From assembly GCA_017509205.1 (NCBI GenBank), contig JAFWQF010000094.1:1-42002 (forward strand): a DNA stretch of 42,002 nucleotides, given 5' to 3'. The number at the start of each line of letters is the position of its first letter. The stretch's first letter is position 1. Shown here one piece after another: positions 32,501 through 41,116 of this stretch. The position numbers and the translations under genes were made by a program. A model generated the notes under the pieces. The model ran no database searches and was not told the DNA's origin. It saw only the letters and a program-made list of their open reading frames with translations. The DNA comes from Clostridiales bacterium. GTDB taxonomy: Bacteria; Bacillota; Clostridia; Saccharofermentanales; Saccharofermentanaceae.

Positions 32501-33579
32501 CCGAAAAGAACAAAAGCTGTCTCCTCGCAGCTCTTAAGCGCGGCTCCCTTTTCCATGACAGGAACGACAAGAGGTGCGATCTGTTCAAAACCGGCTTCAA
32601 GGCACTTTTCATAACCGTCACCGGTAATGCCCGTGATTCCGAATACGGGCTTACTGTATTTTCTGCCGAGTTTCATTACCTTGAACGGTGCCTTGCCGTT
32701 TATGGTCTGGCTGTCCATCCTTCCCTCACCCGTAACCACTATGTCGCAGTCCCGGATAAGATCTTCCGCATCCGTGATCCTCAGCACGATATCAGCTCCC
32801 GATTCAATGTTTGCGTCAAAGAAATTCTTAAGGGCAAAGCTCATTCCGCCGGCAGCGCCCGTCCCTTTTTCGAAAGGATCAAAGCCGCATTTTTCAGCAA
32901 ATGATTTGAGCCATCCGTCCATGTTTTCACACGCTTCAGGTGAAGCACCTTTCTGCGGTCCGTAAACAAAGCTCGCCCCGTCAGGTCCGCACAAAGGATT
33001 GTTTACGTCACTTGCGACCGTCATCGGAATGCCCCTTCCGGTCAGCCCTGAAAGGTCAACAGTTTCAAGATCTCTAAGGCCTTTGCATCCGCGGCGTATC
33101 TCAAGTCCGTCCTTATCATTAAACCTTGCCCCCAGGGCCTGAAGCATGCCTGCTCCGCCGTCATTGGTGGCACTGCCTCCGATGCATATCACAAGCTCTT
33201 TCGCGCCGTTTAAGATCGCGTCTTTCATAAGCTCGCCGACACCGTAAGTTGTGGTTACATAAGGATCACGTTCATCCTCATCAAGCAGCGTGAGTCCTGC
33301 AGCTTTTGCCATCTCGATATATGCGGTCTGAGTCCCTGGGACATAAATATATGAAGCATCGACAGGCTTTCCGGCAGGCCCCGTAACGGTAACGTTCCTG
33401 GTGATCCCGTTCAGGAAAGGTTCCATTGCATCTATGGTACCCTCACCGCCGTCGGCCAGCGGAATCACAGTGACTTCTGCTTCCGGGCAGGCCCGTTCTA
33501 TGCCGCGTTTCACGGCATTTCCCGCCTCAAGGGAAGTAAGGCTCCCCTTGAAAGAATCCATTGCGACGACGAATCTCAT
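32479..33579 (-). CDS. glxK: Glycerate 2-kinase
   Basis: 366 residues of the GlxK/GarK family: MRFVVAMDSFKGSLTS at the N-terminus, PLADGGEGT near 47, VCIGGSATNDGGAGMLQALG near 130, PQKGASPE, and DIVVTGEGRMDSQT near 280. Phosphorylates D-glycerate to 2-phosphoglycerate in the cytoplasm. ATG 33579 is chosen because GGAGG lies 4 nt before it. It is a single gene on the minus strand between two paralogous plus-strand lipoprotein genes, which is an odd arrangement. Confidence 0.92.
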   Translation of the reverse strand: MRFVVAMDSFKGSLTSLEAGNAVKRGIERACPEAEVTVIPLADGGEGTIDAMEPFLNGITRNVTVTGPAGKPVDASYIYVPGTQTAYIEMAKAAGLTLLDEDERDPYVTTTYGVGELMKDAILNGAKELVICIGGSATNDGGAGMLQALGARFNDKDGLEIRRGCKGLRDLETVDLSGLTGRGIPMTVASDVNNPLCGPDGASFVYGPQKGASPEACENMDGWLKSFAEKCGFDPFEKGTGAAGGMSFALKNFFDANIESGADIVLRITDAEDLIRDCDIVVTGEGRMDSQTINGKAPFKVMKLGRKYSKPVFGITGITGDGYEKCLEAGFEQIAPLVVPVMEKGAALKSCEETAFVLFGQPNMNT

Positions 33580-33679
33580 CAAGCCTCCGAAGGTCATTTC
33601 TTTCCTGTATTATACAACTGCAACATTTACTCCTTTAATCTTGTATAGTGGTTATAGAGCCCGCAAGGAGGATGAAAAC

Positions 33680-34156
33680 ATGCGTACCGTATCTTCACAT
33701 ATAACGAGCCGAATTCTTGCAGTCATACTGGCATTATCCGCCTTTGTTTCCCTTTGCGCATGTTCCGCGCTTACCGGCAAAAAGGAAGAAACCACAGACT
33801 CCATCAAAGACATAAACGAATACATAAAGGACCTTACGGAAGTTAACATCGGTGATTATTTCGCCGAAGCGGAGATGAACTCCAAAAAGTCGTCATCAGA
33901 GGAGACCGCAAAAATAAGGATCCGTCTGAATGAAAACACCGTCGAAAAAGTCAGGGAAATCCTTGATATGCATACTGCCAGAGGGTCTGATACGATCCCC
34001 GGATATCAGGATCACCCCTATGCCCTTGAGATGAAAAAGATGAGCGTTACTGACCACTATATACGGGTCGTATCAGGAAAGAACGTCAAGAGCAGGCCGG
34101 TCAATTTCTACATAGCTGAATATGGCGGAGAGTATTACGTATTCATCTTCTCCTGA
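33680..34156 (+). CDS. Small lipoprotein, paralog B
   Basis: 158 residues, lipobox LCAC (Cys28). Related over its length to the lipoprotein at 32021-32500 (similar sequence blocks, same end YYVFIF). The 5' region is also similar: both genes have TGCAACA, a TGTATA-G/T-T -10-like box, and AGGAGGAT in the same order and spacing, so the duplication included the promoter. The start is ATG 33680, with AAGGAGG 8 nt before it. Function unknown. Confidence 0.85.
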   Translation: MRTVSSHITSRILAVILALSAFVSLCACSALTGKKEETTDSIKDINEYIKDLTEVNIGDYFAEAEMNSKKSSSEETAKIRIRLNENTVEKVREILDMHTARGSDTIPGYQDHPYALEMKKMSVTDHYIRVVSGKNVKSRPVNFYIAEYGGEYYVFIFS

Positions 34157-34235
34157 GCGCAACAGCAAGTTGCTTGTTAATGCCTTCACGCAGAAGCATA
34201 CTAGAGCCATAAAACAACGACAAAGGAGACCTCAC

Positions 34236-34679
34236 ATGGAAACCAAAGACATACTCAAAAAACTCCGTGAAGACAATAACCTTACCCAGGATCAGATGGC
34301 CGAAAAGGTCCTAGTTACAAGACAGGCAATAAGCCGCTGGGAGACCGGCGAGACACAGCCCAATGTAGATACTCTCAAGATCCTCTCGAAAGAATTCAAC
34401 GTATCGATCAATACACTTCTGGGGAGCCCCCGTAAACTCGTCTGCCAGTGCTGCGGCATGCCTCTTTCAGAAGACTCCATGATCAGCAGAGAACCTGACG
34501 GAAGCTTCAATGAGAGCTACTGCACATGGTGCTACACTGACGGCGATTTCGTCTACAGATCAAAGGATTCTCTTCTCGATTTCCTTCTAAGTCATTCACC
34601 CAATCCGGGCAATCTTTCTGACGAGGAAAGACGCAGCCAGTATGACAGCTATCTTTCAGAATTAGATCACTGGAAGTAA
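34236..34679 (+). CDS. XRE-family regulator with C-terminal zinc ribbon
   Basis: 147 residues. N-terminal HTH_3 domain (about 5-60: LREDNNLTQDQMAEKVLVTRQ, SRWETGETQPNVDTLKILS), followed by a putative zinc-ribbon domain with CQCCGMPL (about 69-76) and YCTWCYTDGDF (about 92-102). This combination is common in clostridia. The upstream extension from 34122 overlaps the preceding gene and is not used; ATG 34236 has AAAGGAG 8 nt before it. Ends tail-to-tail with the Nudix gene (13-nt overlap). Confidence 0.88.
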   Translation: METKDILKKLREDNNLTQDQMAEKVLVTRQAISRWETGETQPNVDTLKILSKEFNVSINTLLGSPRKLVCQCCGMPLSEDSMISREPDGSFNESYCTWCYTDGDFVYRSKDSLLDFLLSHSPNPGNLSDEERRSQYDSYLSELDHWK

Positions 34680-35065
34680 TCGGAAGACCTTATCGCTTCC
34701 ACAACTTTAACATCTGCAGGCAGCCAGCTGACTGAATCAAGTTCACCGGAAGAAAGCCATTTCGCGGCTTCGTGCTCAACGAGATTAATGTGTGAACCCT
34801 CTTTAAGTTCTGCCCAGAAACACTGCATTGAAAGATGGAATTCAGGATAGTCCGTTTCAACTGTTATCAGATGCTCACCGACCGTGATCTCCGCTTCAAG
34901 TTCTTCCCTTATCTCACGGGCAAGTGCTTCCTGCGGAGTTTCACCGTCTTCTATCTTCCCGCCGGGGAACTCCCACCCGTCCTTGAAATCACCGTAACCG
35001 CGCTGTGTTGCGAAGATCAGATCTCCGTTTTTGATGATGGCGGCAACTACATTTACAGTCTTCAT
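34667..35065 (-). CDS. Nudix hydrolase, MutT-like (8-oxo-dGTP diphosphatase type)
   Basis: 132 residues. Complete Nudix box GGKIEDGETPQEALAREIREEL near 37-58 with the family Glu and Arg residues, preceded by VAAIIKNGDLIFATQRGYG and WEFPGG, which are typical of 8-oxo-(d)GTP or CTP pyrophosphohydrolases. Removes damaged nucleotides in the cytoplasm. No clear SD precedes the ATG; it starts 18 nt after the lipoprotein stop, so it may depend on translation of that gene. Confidence 0.9.
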   Translation of the reverse strand: MKTVNVVAAIIKNGDLIFATQRGYGDFKDGWEFPGGKIEDGETPQEALAREIREELEAEITVGEHLITVETDYPEFHLSMQCFWAELKEGSHINLVEHEAAKWLSSGELDSVSWLPADVKVVEAIRSSDYFQ

Positions 35066-35083
35066 GCTGTCAGGGATTATCCT

Positions 35084-35659
35084 TTATTTGTTGGCTTTAA
35101 AGCCTTTGTCGATCATGTTGGCGATATTGGCTTCTGAGTATTCCCAGGCAGATTTCGTTCCGACATAGCAGCTGATCACGCCTTTTCCCGAAGGAACGAT
35201 GTCTTTTGCATCGATCATGATGTGAAGGTTACTCTCGTCGCCGGTGACGGTAAAGCAGAATGCCTTTCTTCCCGATTCAAGGGCTATGTCTTTAGGATCA
35301 TATTTGGAATTTGCCGTTTTCGCATCTTCATATGTACCGGCCGAAACATCCTGAATGACTATATGCAGAAAGCACTTCGTGGCATCAGTACCGACAAGAT
35401 AGAATGTGCCGCCCTGGCCGATGTACGAGATGATGTCGCTGTCATACAAAAACTTAATGACCGCGCCCGACTCGGATCTGAGTTCTGTCTGCTCATAAGT
35501 ATCTTCGTAAAGAGGGCTCTTTGACGGCTTTGCAGGCTCGTAATATGTCTTTCCGAAAGTTTCCTGTGAAGTATGATAATTGGTCTGCGTCTTTCCGCAT
35601 GCCGACACGGAGATCAGCACGGATAAAGTCAATAATGCCGCAGTCAACTTCTTATTCAT
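35084..35659 (-). CDS. Lipoprotein of unknown function
   Basis: 191 residues, lipobox VSAC (Cys21), then a Ser/Thr/Lys linker and a domain of ~140 residues (about 55-190, including SGAVIKFLYDSDIISYIG, YLVGTDATKCFLHIVIQDVS) without recognised motif; YSEANIANMIDKGF at the end recurs in small clostridial lipoproteins. Its promoter places the start point at about the ATG, and no SD is seen, so the mRNA may be leaderless. Followed after 18 nt by the Nudix gene. Confidence 0.8.
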   Translation of the reverse strand: MNKKLTAALLTLSVLISVSACGKTQTNYHTSQETFGKTYYEPAKPSKSPLYEDTYEQTELRSESGAVIKFLYDSDIISYIGQGGTFYLVGTDATKCFLHIVIQDVSAGTYEDAKTANSKYDPKDIALESGRKAFCFTVTGDESNLHIMIDAKDIVPSGKGVISCYVGTKSAWEYSEANIANMIDKGFKANK

Positions 35660-35665
35660 GCTGAC

Positions 35666-35696
35666 ATTATATAATATTTTTTTGATTTATCAGCAA
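35666..35696 (-). promoter_or_regulatory. Promoter of the lipoprotein gene, close to its start codon
   Basis: On the minus strand TTGCTG (35696-35691), a 17-nt spacer, then TATATAAT (either TATATA at 35673-35668 or TATAAT at 35671-35666). The expected start point is within a few nt of the ATG at 35659. Confidence 0.5.
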
Positions 35697-35703
35697 CAGG
35701 TGA

Positions 35704-37098
35704 TCACTTACCGAAAACGAGATCCAGTATTCCCAAAGACTTGAGAAGCAGGAACAATAGCAGGATGGGCGCGATGTATTTGACCATTACGCGGTAAAGG
35801 CCCTTTCGCCCGAACTTCTCGCCGTTCCTGGTGGCTTCCGCAATGATCATGTCAGGCTTGGCGACCCAGCCGATGAGGATGCACGTTCCGATCGCCAGGA
35901 CAGGCATCAGTATGTTGTTGCTAGCGTAATCCATAATGTCTAAGATCTGCGCCTCGCTTCCGTTCGGAAGGGGCACTTTGAAAAAGAACACATTATATCC
36001 GAGGCAAACGATGATGCCCAGTACGAGTGCTGCCGCTGATTCGATGAGAACGGCCTTAACACGCGAAATGTTAAATCTGTCCATAAGGCTTGCGACGACC
36101 GCCTCAAGGATCGAAACCGAGCTCGTCAGAGCGGCAAAAAGAACTATCGCGAAGAATAACGTACCGATGACATAGCCGACTTTTCCCATCGCCAGGAAAG
36201 TCTTGGGGAGCGCCTCGAAAATAAGGCCGGGACCTGACGCGCTCATACCTTCCTTGCCGGCGAAAACGAATACCGTGGGAATGACCATGACGCCCGCAAG
36301 GAAAGCGACAGCAGTATCGAATATCTCGATCCTGTTTACGCTCTTGAGAACGTCATCCTCGTCCTTAAAGTAAGAACCGTAAGTGACCATTATTCCCATT
36401 GCGACTGAAACGCTGTAGAAAAGCTGTCCCATCGCATCCATGATGATGGTTATCACATCGTTTAAAGAGAGCTCTTTGAAGCTCGGGATGATGAGTACCT
36501 TAAGTCCCTGAAGTCCGGTCCTTCCGTCAGATTCGATCGTCAGCGCGAAGAACGAGATTCCCACTACGAGAACAAGAAGAACGGGCATGAGGACCTTGGA
36601 CATCTTTTCGATGCCGCCGTTGACGCCGCGCAGTACGACGATCATGGTGGCAAGAAGGAAGACGAGTGTCATGAGGATCGGCTGCGGAACGGATGTAATG
36701 AACTCACCGAAGAATCCTTGGGTTGCCGCTGCGTTTCCGCATCCCGAAATATAGACCGTGAAATACTTGAGTACCCATCCGCCGATGACACAGTAGTACG
36801 GCAGTATGATGAACGGAACGACCGTGGCGAGCTTACCCAGCCACTTGAACTTTTTGTTTATCACACCGTATGCGGTAAGCGCACTCTGCTTTGTCTTGCG
36901 TCCTATTACGACTTCGGAAACGAGAAGCGTAAAACCGAATGTCAGCGTAAGTATGAGATATATCAGAAGGAAGATTCCGCCTCCGTCTTTGGCCGCGAGG
37001 TAAGGAAATCTCCAGATGTTGCCAAGACCGACAGCGCTTCCGGCTGCGGCAAGAATGAATCCCAGTGTTCCTGAAAATGAATCTCTCTTTTTACTCAT
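35704..37098 (-). CDS. Neurotransmitter:sodium symporter (NSS/SNF) family transporter
   Basis: 464 residues, about 11-12 membrane helices, LeuT fold. The N-terminal signature FILAAAGSAVGLGNIWRFPYL and KDGGGIFLLIYL contains the sodium- and amino-acid-binding unwound helix 1. FDTAVAFLAGVMVIPTVF and AALTSSVSILEAVVASLMD (helix 8 with the Na sites) also match. Imports an amino acid or amine with Na+; the substrate is not predictable. The start overlaps the YunG-like gene by 4 nt (ATGA), implying one operon. Confidence 0.93.
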   Translation of the reverse strand: MSKKRDSFSGTLGFILAAAGSAVGLGNIWRFPYLAAKDGGGIFLLIYLILTLTFGFTLLVSEVVIGRKTKQSALTAYGVINKKFKWLGKLATVVPFIILPYYCVIGGWVLKYFTVYISGCGNAAATQGFFGEFITSVPQPILMTLVFLLATMIVVLRGVNGGIEKMSKVLMPVLLVLVVGISFFALTIESDGRTGLQGLKVLIIPSFKELSLNDVITIIMDAMGQLFYSVSVAMGIMVTYGSYFKDEDDVLKSVNRIEIFDTAVAFLAGVMVIPTVFVFAGKEGMSASGPGLIFEALPKTFLAMGKVGYVIGTLFFAIVLFAALTSSVSILEAVVASLMDRFNISRVKAVLIESAAALVLGIIVCLGYNVFFFKVPLPNGSEAQILDIMDYASNNILMPVLAIGTCILIGWVAKPDMIIAEATRNGEKFGRKGLYRVMVKYIAPILLLFLLLKSLGILDLVFGK

Positions 37099-37541
37099 GC
37101 TCTGTATCTTTCAACAAGGCTCTTCAGAACCTCGTAACGCTCTTTCTTCTCTGTCTTGGCGAAGTGGATCTCCCTGCTCTGAGGATGCTTGTCGTCATAA
37201 ACAAGTTCTTTGGCCTCATCGCCGAACTGCTCGGAAGTCAGGTCAAATCTTTTGCCGTCTACGACATTGTAGCAATGGAAAGTACCGCCTTCCCTGGGTA
37301 TTCCGTAAACCTCTCCGCCGAAAAGATCCTGCACGAGAAAAGCCGTGATGGAACACTGTCCGCACGTCTTGTTTTCAGAAGACCAGAGATGCCTGAGTCT
37401 CGGAGCGCACGTTTCAACGCACCAAAGTCCGTCAGAGAGCGCATCGTAAAGATCAACAGCAGACTTAAGCCATGCAGGTGCGCCATCCAAAGGCTTTACC
37501 GAGGCAGCTGCTTCACAGCCGTAAAACTTATATTCCTTCAC
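37095..37541 (-). CDS. YunG-like protein of unknown function
   Basis: 148 residues from the GTG at 37541 (160 if the ATG at 37577 is used). Contains WSSENKTCGQCSITAFLVQD followed by LFGGEVYGI and CYNVVDGKRFDLTSEQFG, which is the core of the YunG family; the Cys and later His suggest a papain-like or transglutaminase-like fold, although the activity is unknown. The GTG is preferred because the ATG would leave a leader of only about 5 nt after the promoter, but both are possible. Overlaps the transporter gene by 4 nt. Confidence 0.7.
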   Translation of the reverse strand: MKEYKFYGCEAAASVKPLDGAPAWLKSAVDLYDALSDGLWCVETCAPRLRHLWSSENKTCGQCSITAFLVQDLFGGEVYGIPREGGTFHCYNVVDGKRFDLTSEQFGDEAKELVYDDKHPQSREIHFAKTEKKERYEVLKSLVERYRA

Positions 37542-37589
37542 TTTTAGAAAACCCCGCCATAATATTCCCGCCGTCATACGGGCATACTG

Positions 37590-37598
37590 ATTATATCA
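37590..37598 (-). promoter_or_regulatory. Extended -10 promoter of the YunG/transporter operon
   Basis: On the minus strand TGATATAAT, a perfect extended -10 element, 13 nt before the ATG at 37577 and 49 nt before the GTG at 37541. Confidence 0.5.
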
Positions 37599-37693
37599 CG
37601 GACACCATTACGGAATGAGCAACATTTTCGAGCGGATTTCCGCACAAGCCAGTTTGCGGGCGCGGAGGACCTTAGCGAGGAGAAAGCGATTAC

Positions 37694-39277
37694 TCACTCC
37701 CACATCCGCCTGTCGCTGCCCTGCTTCTCAAATTCAGTGCCGCCTTCGATATCGTCTTCCTCAGCTTCGGGCTTGGCCGTAATGAAATCAAACCTCTTCT
37801 TTTCACCGTAATTCCATCCTGAATCGATCGGCACGAAATCCATGGTCGTCTCATAAGCTTCAGTAGCATAAGCCGTATCGAAATACTGAAGATAACTCTG
37901 CTCTTTATCGAGCGAGTGACTGTCTGTCTCGGAAAGCTTATCTATGCCATTCTTTTCAACTCCGACAAGGAGCCTTGGAAGAGACCTTGTCAGGAAGATA
38001 AAAAGAAGGATTATCAGAGCAATGATCGCGAGTCCCGTAAGAGGATTTTCAAGGAAGTAGTTCAACACTTCATAGTGGAAAAGTAAAGGTATTCCGAAGC
38101 AGAGAACCAATGTGGTCAGGCCGTACAGGAAAATACGGATCCTTTCGTTGGCTGTTATCGTCTTCATCCTCGCGCGTTTCTTAGTGCGTGAGATCGTCTC
38201 CCATCCCTTTGAATAGGGAAATTCGCCGGATACCTTCCCTGTCTGGCCGTTTACTATGTACTGATATCTGATGCCCTTGTATTCGAGCGTCAGGAACCAA
38301 ATGGGCAAAAGCGCGTACTTGATCACCTGGTTCCTGTATCTCGTCCTGCTGGATTTGTAATCCGGCGTGAAACTGTCGTAACCGAGATTAAGCGTGTGAG
38401 ACACCTCAAGCGCATATCTGTCCAAACGGCGGTAGATCTTATCAGTCATGTCCAAAGGCTGCTCGTCGTATTTCTCGGCGAAATAACCCTGCAGATACTC
38501 GGGCCTGAAAGGAACAAGATCCGCAAAATCGAAAGGTTCTGCCGCTGACATGAGTCTGTCCGGGAGTTTCTTTTCGCCGTCAAAAGGAATGTCCTTGAGC
38601 CTGAACTTTGCCTTGGCGTAGATCCTCTGGGAATAGTTGTCTGCGTTTGCAATGCCGGGATCCGCGTATTCTTCATAAATGTGATCCGTCACCCTGCCCA
38701 TTCTGGCAATGCCGTTAAGACGCGCTTCGACTTCCGAGCTGATGATCCACGTCGGAACGTAAAGTCCGGTCATCTTGGACAGCACGTCATCGTTTATGTA
38801 GTTCCTTGGCAGGTGCCCTATTTCTTCACAGTGTTCTTTAAAAAGGCTTATGGCCTTTTCTTTGCCAAACGCGAACGGGATGATGTAATCGGGCCTGAAC
38901 TCACGCGTAAGCCTTCGGGTAACGATTGCAGGAGAACCGCAGAATGCGCAGAAAGTCGCAGAAGTATTCTCGTCTGTGATGATCTGTGCGCCGCATGAGT
39001 TGCAGACGATCTCATGACGTCTCTTATCGTCTTCGCTCATCTCGATATTGCCGTCGTAATCCTTTTCGGGATTTGTGAGCGCAAACGTGCCTGTACGGTC
39101 AAGCGTCTCAGGGTCAAAGACCGAGCCGCAGTTTCCGCACATCATCGAATGGTGTTCTGTATCGAAAAACAGGTTTGATCCGCAGTTGGGGCATTTTTTT
39201 GAATCCGCCGAAAAAGATGCGGCATCGGAAGTGTCAAATCTGCCGGAACTCTTTTTATCCTCATCCCAGATAGCCAT
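37694..39277 (-). CDS. Large TFIIB-type zinc-ribbon protein with two membrane segments
   Basis: 527 residues. Two zinc ribbons at the N-terminus: CPNC/CGNC (about 29-50) and CNSC/CAFC (about 92-113). A ~230-residue cytoplasmic domain (about 125-360) with YIIPFAFGKEKAISLFKEH and YVPTWIISSEVEARLNG is typical of a clostridial family annotated only as TFIIB-type zinc-ribbon protein. Two membrane segments (about 386-430) and an acidic C-terminal tail follow. The role is not known. SD AGAGG is 8 nt before the ATG. Confidence 0.85.
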   Translation of the reverse strand: MAIWDEDKKSSGRFDTSDAASFSADSKKCPNCGSNLFFDTEHHSMMCGNCGSVFDPETLDRTGTFALTNPEKDYDGNIEMSEDDKRRHEIVCNSCGAQIITDENTSATFCAFCGSPAIVTRRLTREFRPDYIIPFAFGKEKAISLFKEHCEEIGHLPRNYINDDVLSKMTGLYVPTWIISSEVEARLNGIARMGRVTDHIYEEYADPGIANADNYSQRIYAKAKFRLKDIPFDGEKKLPDRLMSAAEPFDFADLVPFRPEYLQGYFAEKYDEQPLDMTDKIYRRLDRYALEVSHTLNLGYDSFTPDYKSSRTRYRNQVIKYALLPIWFLTLEYKGIRYQYIVNGQTGKVSGEFPYSKGWETISRTKKRARMKTITANERIRIFLYGLTTLVLCFGIPLLFHYEVLNYFLENPLTGLAIIALIILLFIFLTRSLPRLLVGVEKNGIDKLSETDSHSLDKEQSYLQYFDTAYATEAYETTMDFVPIDSGWNYGEKKRFDFITAKPEAEEDDIEGGTEFEKQGSDRRMWE

Positions 39278-39367
39278 AAACCAACCTCTAAACTAATCCA
39301 TCCAAGAAAACTTATCCCTGCTTATGAATTTACAGTACGGCAGGATTAACTGTCAACTTAAACTGAT

Positions 39368-41065
39368 TCATTTGCGCATCTGGACGGCAAGCATCGTAAG
39401 GTCGTCAAACTGCGTCGCGTCGCCGACAAATCCCTTTACGGCATTCTTCATGTGATCGAGGATTATCTCGGGAGGCGCATCCTTGGTATTGTTTAAGTGC
39501 CTCAATGCCCTTTCAGGACCGAACATCTCCTCGTTTGCATTAGTCGCTTCCATTAGGCCGTCGGTATAAAGGAACAGCGTGTCCCCCTTGCCGAGAGTGA
39601 TCTCGTATTCCTTATACTTCATGCCTTCCATTCCGCCGACGACAAATCCGTGCTTGTCCTTAAAGATCTCAAATCCGGCACTGCCCTTCTTGATTATCGG
39701 ATATTCATGTCCGGCGCTTGATGCAGTGATCTTTCCTTCTGAGATCTTAAGGATACCGACCCAGACGGTAACAAACATATCCGCCTGGTTGTTGCTGCAG
39801 ATCTGATCGTTCAGGAGCTCCAGGATCTTTGCCGGGCTGTTGCCCATCATGGCATAGTTCTTGATTATGATCTTCGTGACCATCATGAGCAGAGCTCCCG
39901 GAACGCCTTTTCCGGATACGTCCGCGATAACGAGAGCCAGGTGGTCTTCATCTATCAGATAGAAATCATAGAAGTCTCCTCCAACTTCCTTTGCCGGCGT
40001 CATGGACGCGAAAATGCTGAATTCGCTGCGGTCCGGGAACGGCGGGAATGTGCTCGGGAGCATTGCGGCCTGGATCTTGGATGCGAGGTCGAGTTCCGTG
40101 CTGATACGCTCTCTTTCGGCCGTTGCGGTCTTGAGATCGTCGATGTAGCCGTTCATCTCGCTCTCCATCTTCTGCATGGAATTGATAAGGACGTTGATCT
40201 CATCTATCCTTCCTTCATCGAGCTTCGCGAAAACATCGCTCTTTCCGGAATCCTTCGCGCGGTTTTCATAGCCGTCGATAAAGCTCCTTGCGAGCCCTGA
40301 TACCTCTTTTACCGGGCGTACCAGATTGCGCCTTAAGATCATGGTGATGCCCACGGATACCATGACGCTCAGGAGCAGCGATATTATCAGGAGCCTTATA
40401 ACGAAAAGATTTACCTTGGTGTTGATGACGCTCGTCGGGATGTCGGCGGTCATGTAGACGCTCATTCCCTTTTCCTTGTCATCGAAAAGATGTATCCCGC
40501 TCGTCCATACTTTTCCGAAAAACCTCGACTGCGAATAGAACCCTTTGAAAAGTCCGTTCTCATCGAAATTATCCTTTGTCATTGAGAACTGCTCGCCGCA
40601 GTTGATGAGCTCGACTTCGCGCGCGTCAATAATATATATGCCCATTTCTTCATCGGGATATACGATGAATATGTCGATCTCCGATGCCTGCGTCGCAGAG
40701 CAGAGGAGCTTCAATTTGTTCTGAAGCGCAATGTATTTGGGATTCTTCGTTATTTCGGTGAAACACCTGTAGTATTCTTCCTTGTTGTCACGGAACATCT
40801 CCTGAGGCTTATCGAGCCCCCTGTAAACGCCGTGAGTGGTATTTGCAAGATCCTTGATGAGATCGTCGTCTATCTGGGTATAAGCTTCACCGACTATCGC
40901 CTTGTTGAGGTCATCGTAGATCGAAGTTACCTGCTGGAAAAAGAACAGTCCGCTGACGATGAGTACGTTGACCAGTATGAAAAGTGTATTGACGATAAGA
41001 CTGACGACAACGATCCTCGTTATCGTTACCTTGATCTTCGCCTTGCCCTCTTTAGTCTTCGTCAT
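39368..41065 (-). CDS. Membrane PP2C-type serine phosphatase (SpoIIE/RsbU)
   Basis: 565 residues. Two membrane helices (about 20-42 and 222-245) flank an extracellular sensor of ~180 residues. Then a HAMP-like linker, a coiled coil (MQKMESEMNGYIDDLKTATAERERI), and the SpoIIE phosphatase domain (about 325-560): ASKIQAAMLPSTFPP, GGDFYDFYLIDEDHLALVIADVSGKG with the metal Asp residues, SAGHEYPI, YTDGLMEA and FDDLTML. Such enzymes dephosphorylate anti-anti-sigma proteins in partner-switching stress pathways; no partner is in the window. Confidence 0.92.
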   Translation of the reverse strand: MTKTKEGKAKIKVTITRIVVVSLIVNTLFILVNVLIVSGLFFFQQVTSIYDDLNKAIVGEAYTQIDDDLIKDLANTTHGVYRGLDKPQEMFRDNKEEYYRCFTEITKNPKYIALQNKLKLLCSATQASEIDIFIVYPDEEMGIYIIDAREVELINCGEQFSMTKDNFDENGLFKGFYSQSRFFGKVWTSGIHLFDDKEKGMSVYMTADIPTSVINTKVNLFVIRLLIISLLLSVMVSVGITMILRRNLVRPVKEVSGLARSFIDGYENRAKDSGKSDVFAKLDEGRIDEINVLINSMQKMESEMNGYIDDLKTATAERERISTELDLASKIQAAMLPSTFPPFPDRSEFSIFASMTPAKEVGGDFYDFYLIDEDHLALVIADVSGKGVPGALLMMVTKIIIKNYAMMGNSPAKILELLNDQICSNNQADMFVTVWVGILKISEGKITASSAGHEYPIIKKGSAGFEIFKDKHGFVVGGMEGMKYKEYEITLGKGDTLFLYTDGLMEATNANEEMFGPERALRHLNNTKDAPPEIILDHMKNAVKGFVGDATQFDDLTMLAVQMRK

Positions 41066-41116
41066 CGTGTTTCCCCGGCACCCTCAGGTAGTATTCAGCC
41101 TAACTTATATTATAAA

